In this document: positions 1 to 8,960 of the stretch, in pieces | Numbering within the stretch: position 1 is the stretch's first letter | Layout: every line of letters starts with the position of its first letter | Assembly: GCF_036226925.1 (NCBI RefSeq) | Contig: NZ_CP109031.1 | Coordinates: 7,130,001-7,194,000 of the forward strand | Source of the DNA: Streptomyces sp. NBC_00659 | Lineage (GTDB): Bacteria; Actinomycetota; Actinomycetes; Streptomycetales; Streptomycetaceae | Direction of reading: 5' to 3' | Length of the DNA stretch: 64,000 nucleotides | Made by a program: the position numbers and the translations under genes | Notes under the pieces: model-generated | Told to the model about the DNA's origin: nothing | What the model saw: only the letters and a program-made list of their open reading frames with translations | Databases searched by the model: none

Positions 1-1
1 C

Positions 2-862
2 GGACCGGACGGTCAGGTGGACGTGGAGGTCGTCCGCATGTGGCGGCAGGCCCACACAGGCGAGGTGCTGCCCTGGGAGAGTGTCGGCAACCCCAACGAG
101 AGGTCGGAGGACTGGCGGCGCTGCCGGGAGGTCGGAGTTCCCGAGGCTGTTGCAGAGCCCACGGGACGACTGCATGTGTTCATGCGCAACTTCGGGTCCG
201 GTGTCAGCGCCCGTCGTGAGACCGACGAGGGCTGGGGGCGCTGGGAGGACCTGGGCGGCCGCAACATACAGGACTGCCTGACTGCGGTCCTGAAGTCCAC
301 CGGGCGGATTGAACTGTTCGCCGCGAACCGCAGCGGCGGTGTGCACTGGTACCAGGAGGCCGTGTACGGCCCGTACAAACTGCAGGACGGTGTGACGTCG
401 GCCGACCCGGACGCCTGGCGGCCCGTCGGTGGACTCACTCCGGTGCAGATCGGACGCTCGCGCATGGTGTTCTTCTACCGCGAGGAGGACTCCGGAGAGG
501 TGCTGTGCGTGCGGCAGCGACCTGACGGCCGATGGAACGGACGTGTCGAACGGCTCGGCGGTCACGGCGGGACCGGCAGGATCGCGGCTCTGCGGCAGCA
601 GAACGCCCGTCAGGACTCCATCGTCCTCGCGCGCCGCAACGCTCGGAACCGGCTGAGCACTGCGGTTGTCGCCACCCAAGGGCAGGGGGAGACACCGCAA
701 TGGACCGACCACGACGTACTGATCGCGCGTCCGCCTGCCCTGGCGCTGGACCACGCGGGGCGGGTCGTGGTGGCGGTGATGGGCCCCGACGCGCGGGTGA
801 GAGTGATGCGGCAGGCCACGCGAGATGCCGCCGAAGGTTTCGGGCCGCCGACAGTCGTGTGA
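2..862 (+). CDS. beta-propeller lectin-like protein, 5' truncated by window edge
   Basis: The reading frame is already open at the first bases, so the true start is probably outside the window; a GTG at 17 is only the first visible start. About 280 residues are seen. They contain a repeated pattern of 'TGRLHVFMRN', 'GWGRWEDLGG', 'TGRIELFAAN' and 'GGVHWYQE', that is Gly-Arg-hydrophobic strand, Trp turn and Gly-Gly, as in multi-bladed propeller lectins of the PLL/tachylectin type. I infer sugar binding from the repeat pattern; no ligand can be named. It lies 49 bp upstream of a co-directional SGNH esterase, so the two could act together on a glycan. Signal peptide status is unknown because the N-terminus is missing. 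Confidence 0.6.
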   Translation, partial: GPDGQVDVEVVRMWRQAHTGEVLPWESVGNPNERSEDWRRCREVGVPEAVAEPTGRLHVFMRNFGSGVSARRETDEGWGRWEDLGGRNIQDCLTAVLKSTGRIELFAANRSGGVHWYQEAVYGPYKLQDGVTSADPDAWRPVGGLTPVQIGRSRMVFFYREEDSGEVLCVRQRPDGRWNGRVERLGGHGGTGRIAALRQQNARQDSIVLARRNARNRLSTAVVATQGQGETPQWTDHDVLIARPPALALDHAGRVVVAVMGPDARVRVMRQATRDAAEGFGPPTVV

Positions 863-911
863 CCGGCTTCCGGAACCATGTACAGAGAAATGATGAAGGT
901 ATGAGGAAAAA

Positions 912-2300
912 ATGAGGAAGATCCGCATCTTGGGCAACTCCCTGGCCGCTTCGCGGGTGGAGAGGGAGGCACCGCTCGCTGGCTGGGGCCAGTACATCGG
1001 TGAGTTCTTGAACGAGGGCTACGAGGTGCACAACTACGCCCGTGATGCCATGACGTTGCGCGGCTACTACGCCGAGCGTTTCGCCGCACTCCTCACCCTC
1101 CTGCAGCCCGGCGATCTGGTGATCCTCGCCTTCGGCCACGTCGAGCAGCGCATCAACGAGCCGCGCCGATACCACGGACCGCGCGAGTACAAGGAGTACC
1201 TGCGCCTGTGCGTCGACGCGATCCGGGTCGAGGGGGGCATTCCCGTGCTGCTCACCCCGGAGGCCCGCTGTGTCTTCGACGAGGCCGGGAACATTCTGAA
1301 TACTCATGACGAATACCCCGAACTCACCCGCGAGGCGGCGGCCGAGACCGGCGCTCTGCTGGTCGACATGAACGAGTACACGACGACGATGCTCGCGGAA
1401 CTCGGGCCCACGCGAGCGCGTCGGCTGTTCCGCTGGATGGACCCGGGCGAACACCCGAACCACCCCGACGGGGTCGTTGACTCCACCCACTTCAACACCC
1501 AGGGAGCGCGCGAGGTGGCGCGGCTCACGGCCGTCCGTTTCCTCGAAACCCCGGGCCTGCCACCGGACATGGTCAACCCGCAACTGGTGACGCCCGGCGA
1601 GACACCCCCAGTGCTCACCGAGTTCATGGTGAGCAATCCCGAGATGGCCCTCACTCTGACGCCGAGCCTGCTGGGTATGGCGGACTTCACCTCGCCCGCG
1701 CCTGGGCAACTCGTCGGTGCCATGTGCAAGTTGGCGGGCACCACACCCGTGGGAACCGACTACATCCTCTTCTACGAGCAGGGCCGTTACCTCGGTGGCA
1801 CCGCCGTCTCCGTCTCGGGGACGTGGCAGTGGCGCCGAACCGTCAACTGGAGCGCGGGCCGGCACAGCGTGGAGGCGCTCGCAGTCAAGGGCGATGCCGT
1901 CTCCTGGACGTCCGTGCTCGAATTCGAGGTTCTCGACCACGTCGAACCGCCGCAGGTCGAGGGCCCCAAGCCGGACGTTTTGAGCGGCCCACGCCCGCGC
2001 TTCTTCGGCAAGACTGCCCGCGGCACGACCAAGGTGATGGTCCTGGAGCAGGGCCGACTCATAGCCGCGGCACCCGTCAAGGCGGACGGAACCTGGCAGG
2101 TCACCCACGCCCACGACTGGCGCCCGGGTACCTACACCGTCGAGTTCGTCGGGATCTTCAGCGCCATCCACTCCGAGCCCGCCTCGCTGACGCTGCGCGT
2201 GCACGGCATCCCCGAGGACAGCTGGCTGCACACGTCGCTGGCGTCCCGCCACTCATGCACGGGCGAGTGCGCGCACTACCCGGTGATGCCGACCTGGTGA
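912..2300 (+). CDS. SGNH/GDSL-fold esterase with C-terminal Ig-like domains
   Basis: The protein is 462 aa. Residues 1-215 resemble rhamnogalacturonan-acetylesterase-type SGNH hydrolases. Block I is G8-N9-S10-L11, keeping the nucleophile Ser, and block V is D190-S-T-H193, keeping the Asp/His pair. Block I has Asn where GDSL enzymes have Asp, and the usual GHND oxyanion motif reads G75-H-V-E78, so activity may differ from the family norm. Residues about 250-345 and 350-440 look like two bacterial Ig-like domains, each with a 'GTWQ' strand. No signal peptide is visible. The ATG at 912 follows a purine-rich stretch (GAGGAAAAA) and overlaps a tiny upstream ATG...TGA. Probable role: deacetylation of a polysaccharide, with the upstream lectin-like gene as partner (inference). 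Confidence 0.72.
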   Translation: MRKIRILGNSLAASRVEREAPLAGWGQYIGEFLNEGYEVHNYARDAMTLRGYYAERFAALLTLLQPGDLVILAFGHVEQRINEPRRYHGPREYKEYLRLCVDAIRVEGGIPVLLTPEARCVFDEAGNILNTHDEYPELTREAAAETGALLVDMNEYTTTMLAELGPTRARRLFRWMDPGEHPNHPDGVVDSTHFNTQGAREVARLTAVRFLETPGLPPDMVNPQLVTPGETPPVLTEFMVSNPEMALTLTPSLLGMADFTSPAPGQLVGAMCKLAGTTPVGTDYILFYEQGRYLGGTAVSVSGTWQWRRTVNWSAGRHSVEALAVKGDAVSWTSVLEFEVLDHVEPPQVEGPKPDVLSGPRPRFFGKTARGTTKVMVLEQGRLIAAAPVKADGTWQVTHAHDWRPGTYTVEFVGIFSAIHSEPASLTLRVHGIPEDSWLHTSLASRHSCTGECAHYPVMPTW

Positions 2301-2345
2301 ACTGACGCCTGAAGTTCGACGCCTGACGTTCCGGATATGAATGCG

Positions 2346-2380
2346 AAAGTGGGCCTCCGCCAGAAGCGGAGGCCCACTTT
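2346..2380. terminator. perfect bidirectional intrinsic terminator
   Basis: A 15-bp perfect stem (2346-2360 with 2366-2380) encloses a 5-nt loop. It starts with AAA and ends with TTT, so it can end transcription on both strands. It sits between the SGNH gene ending at 2300 on the plus strand and the fatty-acid oxidation gene ending at 2400 on the minus strand, exactly where a shared terminator is needed. Confidence 0.9.
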
Positions 2381-2399
2381 CCTGTATGCCGTCAGGCCG

Positions 2400-4526
2400 T
2401 TACGCCGGAACCGACGCCACGCCCGCGTCCAGGAAACGCTTCCCGGTCACGCGCTCCGAGACGCCCTCGCGGTCCAGGTACGGCGTGATGCCGCCCAGGT
2501 GGAAGGGCCAGCCCGCGCCGGTGATCAGGCAGAGGTCGATGTCCTGGGCCTCGGCGACGACGCCCTCGTCGAGCATGAGGCCGATCTCCTGGGCCACCGC
2601 GTCGAGGACCCGGTCCCGCACCTGCTCCTCGGTCAGGACGACGTCGCCCTGCTTGAGGAGAGCCGCGACCTCGGGGTCCAGCTCCGGCTTGCCGGAGTCG
2701 TAGACGTAGAAGCCGCGCTTGCCCGCCTTGACGACGGCCGCGAGGTTCGGGGAGACCGTGAAGCGGTCCGGGAAGGCCCGGTTGAGGGTCTCCGAGACGT
2801 GCAGGCCGATCGCGGGGCCGACCAGTTCGAGGAGGACCAGCGGGGACATCGGCAGGCCGAGCGGCTCGATGGCCTTCTCGGCGACCTCGACCGAGGTGCC
2901 CTCGTCGATGACGTTCTGGATCTCGCCCATGAAGCGGGTCAGGATGCGGTTCACGACGAACGCCGGGGCGTCCTTGGTGAGAACCGCGGTCTTCTTCAGC
3001 TTCTTGGCGACGGCGAACGCCGTGGCCAGCGAGGCGTCGTCGGTCTGCTCGCCGCGCACGATCTCCAGGAGCGGGAGGATCGCGACCGGGTTGAAGAAGT
3101 GGAAGCCCACGACCCGCTCGGGGTTCTTCAGCTTCGACGCCATCTCGGTGACCGACAGCGAGGAGGTGTTGGTGGCGAAGATCGCGTGCGCCGGGGCGAC
3201 CGCCTCGACCTCCGCGAACACCTGCTGCTTGACGCCGATCTCCTCGAAGACGGCCTCGATGACGAAGTCGGCGTCGGAGAAGCCCTCCGCCTTGTCCAGC
3301 ACACCGGAGACCAGGGCCTTCAGGCGGTTGGCCTTGTCCCGGTTCACGCGGCCCTTGAGCAGCAGCTTGTCGATCTCGGCGTGGACGTAGCCCACACCCT
3401 TGTCGACGCGCTCCTGGTCGATGTCCGTGAGGACGACCGGGACCTCCAGGCGGCGCAGGAAGAGCAGGGCGAGCTGGCTGGCCATCAGGCCCGCGCCGAC
3501 GACGCCCACCTTGGTGACCGGACGCGCGAGCGACTTGTCCGGCGCACCCGCCGGACGCTTGCCGCGCTTCTGGACCAGGTTGAACGCGTAGATGCCGGAG
3601 CGCAGTTCGCCACCCATGATCAGGTCGGCGAGCGCCACGTCCTCGGCGTCGTAGCCCTTCTGGAGGTCGCCGTCCTTGGCCGCGGCGATGATGTCCAGCG
3701 CGCGGTAGGCGGCCGGGGCGGCCCCGTGCACCTTGCTGTCGGCGATGAACCGGCCACGCGCGACGGCCTGGTCCCAGGCCTCGCCGCGGTCGATCTCCGG
3801 GCGCTCGACGGCGATCTCGCCCTTGAGGACGGCGGCCGTCCACAGCAGCGACTGCTCCAGGAAGTCCGCACCCTCGAAGAGCGCGTCGGCGATGCCGAGG
3901 TCGTAGACCTGACCGCCCTTGAGCTGCTTGTTCTGGTTGAGCGAGTTCTCGATGATCACCGAGACGGCCTTGTCCGCGCCGATCAGGTTCGGCAGGATCG
4001 TGCAGCCGCCCCAGCCGGGGACCAGACCGAGGAAGACCTCGGGCAGCGAGAACGCCGGCAGGGCCGCGGAGACGGTCCGGTACGAGCAGTGCAGACCGAC
4101 CTCGACGCCACCGCCCATCGCCGCGCCGTTGTAGTAGGCGAAGGTCGGGACCGCGAGGCCCGACAGACGCTTGAAGACCTCGTGGCCGCCCTTGCCGATG
4201 GCGAGCGCGTCCTCGTGCTTCTTCAGCAGCTCGACACCCTTGAGGTCGGCGCCGACCGCGAAGATGAACGGCTTGCCGGTGACACCGATACCGACGATCT
4301 CGCCGGCCGCGGCCTCCTTCTCGACCTGGTCGACGGCGGTGTTCAGGTTCGCCAGCGACTGAGGACCGAAGGTGGTCGGCTTGGTGTGGTCGAAGCCGTT
4401 GTCGAGGGTGATGAGCGCGAAGCGCCCGGCACCGAACGGCAGGTCGAGGTGGCGTACGTTCGCGGACGTCACTACCTCGTCGGGGAACAGCTCGGCTGCG
4501 CCCTTCAGGAGTTCAGCGGTGGTCAC
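2400..4526 (-). CDS. fadJ: fatty-acid oxidation complex alpha subunit (enoyl-CoA hydratase / 3-hydroxyacyl-CoA dehydrogenase)
   Basis: This is a 708-aa bifunctional enzyme, the usual length for FadB/FadJ. The N-terminal half is a crotonase fold: 'NGAAMGGGVEVGLH' forms the CoA-oxyanion region and 'PEVFLGLVPGWGG' the catalytic-Glu region. The second half begins with a Rossmann motif 'VGVVGAGLMASQ', followed by 'VGFHFFNP' and 'FVVNRI', typical of 3-hydroxyacyl-CoA dehydrogenases. It hydrates trans-2-enoyl-CoA and oxidises the 3-hydroxy product with NAD. The GTG start overlaps the thiolase stop (GTGA), so the two subunits are translationally coupled. Symbol by family; fadB is equally possible. 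Confidence 0.93.
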   Translation of the reverse strand: MTTAELLKGAAELFPDEVVTSANVRHLDLPFGAGRFALITLDNGFDHTKPTTFGPQSLANLNTAVDQVEKEAAAGEIVGIGVTGKPFIFAVGADLKGVELLKKHEDALAIGKGGHEVFKRLSGLAVPTFAYYNGAAMGGGVEVGLHCSYRTVSAALPAFSLPEVFLGLVPGWGGCTILPNLIGADKAVSVIIENSLNQNKQLKGGQVYDLGIADALFEGADFLEQSLLWTAAVLKGEIAVERPEIDRGEAWDQAVARGRFIADSKVHGAAPAAYRALDIIAAAKDGDLQKGYDAEDVALADLIMGGELRSGIYAFNLVQKRGKRPAGAPDKSLARPVTKVGVVGAGLMASQLALLFLRRLEVPVVLTDIDQERVDKGVGYVHAEIDKLLLKGRVNRDKANRLKALVSGVLDKAEGFSDADFVIEAVFEEIGVKQQVFAEVEAVAPAHAIFATNTSSLSVTEMASKLKNPERVVGFHFFNPVAILPLLEIVRGEQTDDASLATAFAVAKKLKKTAVLTKDAPAFVVNRILTRFMGEIQNVIDEGTSVEVAEKAIEPLGLPMSPLVLLELVGPAIGLHVSETLNRAFPDRFTVSPNLAAVVKAGKRGFYVYDSGKPELDPEVAALLKQGDVVLTEEQVRDRVLDAVAQEIGLMLDEGVVAEAQDIDLCLITGAGWPFHLGGITPYLDREGVSERVTGKRFLDAGVASVPA

Positions 4527-5749
4527 TTGTCGCCTCCGGCGTCCTTGTGGTGCGGGTTCTCCCAGATCACCGTGGCGCCCATGCCGAAGCCGACGCACAT
4601 GGTGGTGAGGCCGTAACGGACCTCCGGCTGCTCCTCGAACTGGCGGGCCAGCTGCGTCATCAGACGGACGCCGGAGGAGGCGAGGGGGTGGCCGTACGCG
4701 ATGGCGCCGCCGTACTGGTTGACGCGCGCGTCGTCGTCGGCGATGCCGTAGTGCTCCAGGAAGGCGAGCACCTGGACGGCGAAGGCCTCGTTGATCTCGA
4801 AGAGGTTGATGTCCTCGATCGACAGACCGGCCTGGGCGAGGGCCTTCTCGGTGGCCGGGATCGGGCCGTAGCCCATGACCTCCGGCTCGACGCCCGCGAA
4901 GGCGTACGAGACCAGGCGCATCTTGACCGGCAGGCCGTTCTCGCGGGCGAAGTCCTCGGAGGCGAGGATCGACGCGGTCGCACCGTCGTTCAGACCGGCG
5001 GCGTTACCGGCGGTGACCCGGCCGTGGACGCGGAACGGGGTCTTCAGGCTGGACAGGTTCTCCAGCGTGGTGCCCGGACGCATCGGCTCGTCGGCGGTGA
5101 CCAGGCCCCAGCCCGTCTCACCGATCTCCGCGTTGGTGTTGCGCACCGAGATCGGCACCAGGTCCTGCTGGATCTTGCCGTTGGCGTACGCCTTGGCGGC
5201 CTTCTCCTGCGAGCGCACGGCGTACTCGTCGGCGCGCTGCTTGGTGATGGTCGGGTAGCGGTCGTGCAGGTTCTCGGCGGTCATGCCCATGAACAGGGCG
5301 GACTCGTCGACCAGCTTCTCGCTGACGAACCGCGGGTTCGGGTCCACGCCCTCGCCCATGGGGTGACGGCCCATGTGCTCGACACCGCCGGCGATGACGA
5401 CGTCGTACGCGCCGAAGCCGATGGAGCCCGCGGTGGCGGTGACGGCCGTCAGGGCGCCGGCGCACATGCGGTCGATGGAGTAGCCGGGGACCGACTGGGG
5501 GAGCCCGGCGAGGATGCCGGCCGTGCGGCCCAGGGTCAGACCCTGGTCACCGATCTGCGTGGTCGCGGCGATGGCGACCTCGTCGATCTTCTTGGGGTCA
5601 AGACCGGGGTTGCGGCGCAGCAGCTCCCGGATGGCCTTCACGACGAGGTCGTCGGCGCGGGTCTCGTGGTAGATGCCCTTCGGGCCCGCCTTGCCGAACG
5701 GGGTGCGGACGCCGTCTACGAAGACGACGTCCCTGACGGTACGAGGCAC
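4523..5749 (-). CDS. fadA: acetyl-CoA C-acyltransferase (thiolase)
   Basis: The protein is 408 aa from a GTG at 5749, preceded by GGAGGAG six to seven bases upstream; an upstream in-frame extension has no such site. It cleaves 3-ketoacyl-CoA to acetyl-CoA and a shortened acyl-CoA. The nucleophilic Cys lies in 'DRMCAGALTAV', the His in 'AYGHPLASSG' and the second Cys in 'TTMCVGFGMG', all canonical. It is the first gene of a two-gene operon with the alpha subunit immediately downstream (4-bp overlap). Confidence 0.94.
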   Translation of the reverse strand: MPRTVRDVVFVDGVRTPFGKAGPKGIYHETRADDLVVKAIRELLRRNPGLDPKKIDEVAIAATTQIGDQGLTLGRTAGILAGLPQSVPGYSIDRMCAGALTAVTATAGSIGFGAYDVVIAGGVEHMGRHPMGEGVDPNPRFVSEKLVDESALFMGMTAENLHDRYPTITKQRADEYAVRSQEKAAKAYANGKIQQDLVPISVRNTNAEIGETGWGLVTADEPMRPGTTLENLSSLKTPFRVHGRVTAGNAAGLNDGATASILASEDFARENGLPVKMRLVSYAFAGVEPEVMGYGPIPATEKALAQAGLSIEDINLFEINEAFAVQVLAFLEHYGIADDDARVNQYGGAIAYGHPLASSGVRLMTQLARQFEEQPEVRYGLTTMCVGFGMGATVIWENPHHKDAGGDK

Positions 5750-6547
5750 GATGGCTCTCCTCCAGATGCGGGATGGCACTGCTGCGCGACACACGCCTGA
5801 GCGCGCGCTCAGCACCCATGCTACTTACGAGTAACCAACCTGCCCAGTCCCGCGGGCGGGAGCGGCGAAGGTCACATCCGGAAGGCCTACGCGTTCCGGC
5901 CCGGCCACTCGCGAGCGGGCGGCCGGCGCCGGGCCGCCGCCCGGGGTCCGCCCCGCCGGCCCTCGCGCCGGACGGTCCGTCCGCGGCCTTCCGGCCTGCC
6001 GTCACGCCGCTTCACCAGAGTCGGACACCCAGGAAACGGCCGCACGCGGACGCCCCAGGATCTTGGCGTGATCTCGTCGCCCGTTCGACGGGCCGATTCC
6101 CCTTCGAGGACCCGTCCGGCGCGCACCGGGAGAGCCGGCACACGCCCCGGGCGGCGCACACGGTGGGGCACGACGGACATGCCGGGCGCGCGGAGTGCTT
6201 CCGGCACACGGAGCAACCGGAGCGCGCGCCGGACGTCCGGCGCGCACCCGGCGTACAGGCGGCGCACGGTGCACACGGGCGCGCGCCCGGTACGGTCCTA
6301 CGCCCGGCACGGCACGGTTCTACGTCCGGCCCGGCACAGTTCCACGCCCGGCACGGTCCTACGCCAAACGGGTGGCCGTACGCCGGGTGCGCCGATACGC
6401 CCGAGGCGCGGCCCGTACGCCATGCCCGCCGTCGAGCGGGGAGACCGCCGCCGTGGAGAGGCACTCCGGGCCGTCTCGGGTTCCGGTCCGGACCGCCCCG
6501 GGCACAGCGCCCCCGGCGGGCCGGGGCGTCCCGAGGGTCCGGTCGTC
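5750..6547. other. 798-bp intergenic region without a credible gene
   Basis: This lies between the thiolase start and the end of the RNase D gene, both on the minus strand. Open frames here are arginine/proline-rich, differ on every strand and lack ribosome binding sites, so I read none as genes. The first ~70 bases should hold the promoter of the beta-oxidation operon. The middle holds the short tandem repeats listed separately. Confidence 0.6.
6291..6370. repeat. imperfect 22-bp tandem repeats
   Basis: Three units start at 6291, 6313 and 6335 with the consensus TACGGTTCTACGCCCGGCACGG, with a partial fourth copy at about 6352. The copies differ by a few substitutions. They lie in a gene-free stretch upstream of the beta-oxidation operon and downstream of rnd. 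Confidence 0.6.
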
Positions 6548-7825
6548 CTAGGCGGTCTTCACGGACAGCGCCGTCACCAGTTCCGGCGTGACCAGCTCCA
6601 CCTGCCAGGGCCGCGCCCCGCAGGCGGTGAGCGCCGCGCCCACCGACTCCGTGTCCGGTGTCGTGGGCGGCTCCCAGCACACGCGCCGCACGGTGTCCGG
6701 GGTGATCAGGTTCTCCTGTGGCATGTTCAGCCGGTCGGCCAGCGCCGACACGGCGGCCCGCGCGGCGGAGAGCCGGGCGGCGGCGGCCGGGTCCTTGTCG
6801 GCCCAGGCCCGCGGCGGGGGAGGCCCGGTCACCGGCTGGCCGGGCTGGGGCAGCTCGGCGTCCGGCAGCGCCTTCGCGCGGTCGACCGCGGCCTGCCACT
6901 GCTCCAGCTGGCGCCGGCCCATGCGGTGCCCGAAGCCGTTCAGGGCGGCCAGGGCCTGCAGGTTGGCGGGCACAGCCAGCGCGGCTTCGACGATCGCCGC
7001 GTCCCCGAGCACCTTGCCCGGCGAGATGTCCCGGCGCTGCGCGACGCGGTCGCGGGTCTCCCACAGCTCCCGGACGACGGCCATCTGCCGACGGCGGCGC
7101 ACCTTGTGCATCCCGGACGTACGGCGCCAGGGGTCCTTGCGCGGGGGCGCGGGCTCGGCCTGGGCGATGGCGTCGAACTCCTGCCGGGCCCACTCCAGCT
7201 TGCCCTGCCGGTCGAGCTCCTTCTCCAGGGCGTCGCGCAGGTCGACCAGCAGTTCCACGTCGAGCGCGGCGTAGCGCAGCCAGGGCTCGGGCAGCGGGCG
7301 GGTCGACCAGTCGACGGCGGAGTGCCCCTTCTCCAGGACGAAGCCGAGGACGCTCTCCACCATGGCTCCGAGGCCCACCCGGGGGAACCCGGCCAGGCGT
7401 CCGGCCAGCTCGGTGTCGAAGAGGGTGGTGGGGATCATGCCTATCCCGCGGAGGCAGGGCAGGTCCTGGGTGGCGGCGTGCAGGACCCATTCCGCCCCGG
7501 AGACGGCCTCACCGAGACCGGACAGGTCGGGACAGGCGACGGGGTCGATGAGCGCGCTGCCGGCGCCCTCGCGGCGCAGCTGCACCAGGTAGGCCCGCTG
7601 GCCGTACCGGTACCCGGAGGCGCGCTCGGCGTCGACGGCCACCGGGCCGGAGCCGGCGGCGAACGCGGCGATCACCTCGGCGAGCGAGGTCTCGTCGGTG
7701 ATCACCGGCGGGATGCCTTCTCGGGGCTCGAGCAACGGGGTCGGCGCCGATTCGACGTCGTCCGGAGGGCCGCCTCCGGTGGTTCGCAGTGAGCTGTCTG
7801 CTGCGGTCTCTTGGGCGTCGGTCAC
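6548..7825 (-). CDS. rnd: ribonuclease D (3'-5' exoribonuclease with HRDC domain)
   Basis: The protein is 425 aa. The N-terminal DEDD-type exonuclease shows 'AVDAERASGY' (Asp-x-Glu), 'HAATQDLPCL' (second Asp) and 'LRYAALDVELL' (Tyr and last Asp). Residues about 235-320 form an HRDC helical domain that binds RNA. It trims 3' ends of structured RNAs such as tRNA precursors. The start is GTG at 7825 and lacks an obvious Shine-Dalgarno sequence; a 38-bp palindrome lies 25 bp upstream. Confidence 0.92.
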   Translation of the reverse strand: MTDAQETAADSSLRTTGGGPPDDVESAPTPLLEPREGIPPVITDETSLAEVIAAFAAGSGPVAVDAERASGYRYGQRAYLVQLRREGAGSALIDPVACPDLSGLGEAVSGAEWVLHAATQDLPCLRGIGMIPTTLFDTELAGRLAGFPRVGLGAMVESVLGFVLEKGHSAVDWSTRPLPEPWLRYAALDVELLVDLRDALEKELDRQGKLEWARQEFDAIAQAEPAPPRKDPWRRTSGMHKVRRRRQMAVVRELWETRDRVAQRRDISPGKVLGDAAIVEAALAVPANLQALAALNGFGHRMGRRQLEQWQAAVDRAKALPDAELPQPGQPVTGPPPPRAWADKDPAAAARLSAARAAVSALADRLNMPQENLITPDTVRRVCWEPPTTPDTESVGAALTACGARPWQVELVTPELVTALSVKTA

Positions 7826-7849
7826 CTGTCAAGGGTATCTGTGGATGGA

Positions 7850-7887
7850 CGACGCCCGTCGACGGAACGTTCCGTCGACGGGCGTCG
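7850..7887. promoter_or_regulatory. 38-bp perfect palindrome upstream of rnd
   Basis: Bases 7850-7868 are the exact reverse complement of 7869-7887, with no spacer; the centre reads GGAACGTTCC. It lies between the stop of the response regulator (8009, minus strand) and the start of rnd (7825, minus strand). It could be a loop-less terminator for the regulator gene, a dyad operator for rnd, or a cruciform-forming site. No T-tract follows on the minus strand, which weakens the terminator reading. Confidence 0.75.
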
Positions 7888-8008
7888 GATGGTCGTAAAC
7901 CAGTCAGGTGAGCGCAACACGGGGTTCACGGGCCGGGAGTCGGCCAGGGGGCCGGGAGGCCGTTCGGTGTCGGGGTGGGATGCGGGCAGGAGGGTGGTGG
8001 GGGAGGGG

Positions 8009-8671
8009 TCAGTGGATGATTCCGGTCCGCAGGGCCACCGCGACCATTCCGGCGCGGTCGCCCGTGCCGAGTTTGCGCGCGATGCGGGCGAGGTGGCTCT
8101 TGACGGTCAGTGCGGACAGGCCCATGGAGACGCCGATGGCCTTGTTCGACTGGCCCTCCGCGACCAGGCGCAGGACCTCGACCTCTCGGCCGGACAGTTC
8201 GCGGTAGCCGCCCGGGTGGCTCGGGGAACCCGGGGGGCGGCGGTGCATACGGGCGGCGGCCGAGCCGATGGGCGCGGCGCCGGGCCGGGTGGGGAGCCCG
8301 ACGTTCGTACGGGTGCCGGTGACGACGTAGCCCTTGACACCGCCCGCGAGGGCGTTGCGTACGGCGCCGATGTCGTCGGCGGCGGAAAGGGCGAGGCCGT
8401 TGGGCCAGCCGGCGGCTCGGGTCTCGGAAAGGAGGGTGAGGCCGGAACCGTCCGGCAGGTGGACGTCGGCGACGCAGATGTCACGCGGGTTGCCGATTCG
8501 GGGACGGGCCTCCGCTACGGACGACGCCTCGATGACGTCGCGCACTCCGAGCGCCCACAGATGGCGGGTGACGGTGGAACGGACCCGAGGGTCGGCCACG
8601 ACCACCATGGCGGTCGGCTTGTTCGGGCGGTAGGCGACCAGGCTTGCGGGCTGCTCGAGGAGAACGGACAC
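8009..8671 (-). CDS. LuxR/NarL-type response regulator
   Basis: The protein is 220 aa from the GTG at 8671, chosen because AGGAGG lies just upstream; an in-frame ATG at 8761 would add 30 residues with no good site. The N-terminal receiver domain shows 'VVVADPRVR', the probable phospho-acceptor Asp in 'CVADVHLPDG', Ser in 'LALSAADD' and Lys in 'GVKGYVV'. A C-terminal LuxR helix-turn-helix runs 'ELSGREVEVLRLVAEG ... ALTVKSHLARIA'. No histidine kinase gene is adjacent, so it is an orphan regulator. Target genes cannot be read from the sequence. Confidence 0.9.
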   Translation of the reverse strand: MSVLLEQPASLVAYRPNKPTAMVVVADPRVRSTVTRHLWALGVRDVIEASSVAEARPRIGNPRDICVADVHLPDGSGLTLLSETRAAGWPNGLALSAADDIGAVRNALAGGVKGYVVTGTRTNVGLPTRPGAAPIGSAAARMHRRPPGSPSHPGGYRELSGREVEVLRLVAEGQSNKAIGVSMGLSALTVKSHLARIARKLGTGDRAGMVAVALRTGIIH

Positions 8672-8927
8672 CAGGCCTCCTGGGGTGCGGGACGGGACCG
8701 GCTCTGGGGGGCGAGCCAGGACGAACCGTGCTTTCAAGGTCACAGACGTCTTCGGCATCAAACCTGTCGACCTTTAGGGAATGATCACGATGGGGTGAGT
8801 AACAATCCGCGCAATTCGGACGCGCGATCGATCATCCGAAGATCGAACCGAGTCGTTCCGCGTCGTTCCGCGTCGATACGCGGCCGAAAGTGGTCGTATC
8901 GATATGCGGCCGGTAAGGAAACGGAAA

Positions 8928-8951
8928 GGGCGCGCGCGTCGGCGCGCGCCC
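8928..8951 (-). terminator. intrinsic terminator of the DUF3000 gene
   Basis: A 10-bp perfect GC stem (8928-8937 with 8942-8951) with a 4-base loop lies just past the DUF3000 stop. On the minus strand it is followed by TTTCCGTTTCC. Confidence 0.8.
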
Positions 8952-8960
8952 TCGCGGGGG

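Noticed and set aside
2337..4616. 759-codon plus-strand open frame opposite the fatty-acid oxidation gene
   Set aside because: It is the antisense of a clear FadJ gene; its translation is Arg/Asp/Leu low complexity and follows only from GC-biased codons.
8853..8900. Direct repeats GTCGTTCCGC upstream of the response regulator as an operator
   Set aside because: Two short overlapping copies only and no relation to a clear promoter; too weak to list.
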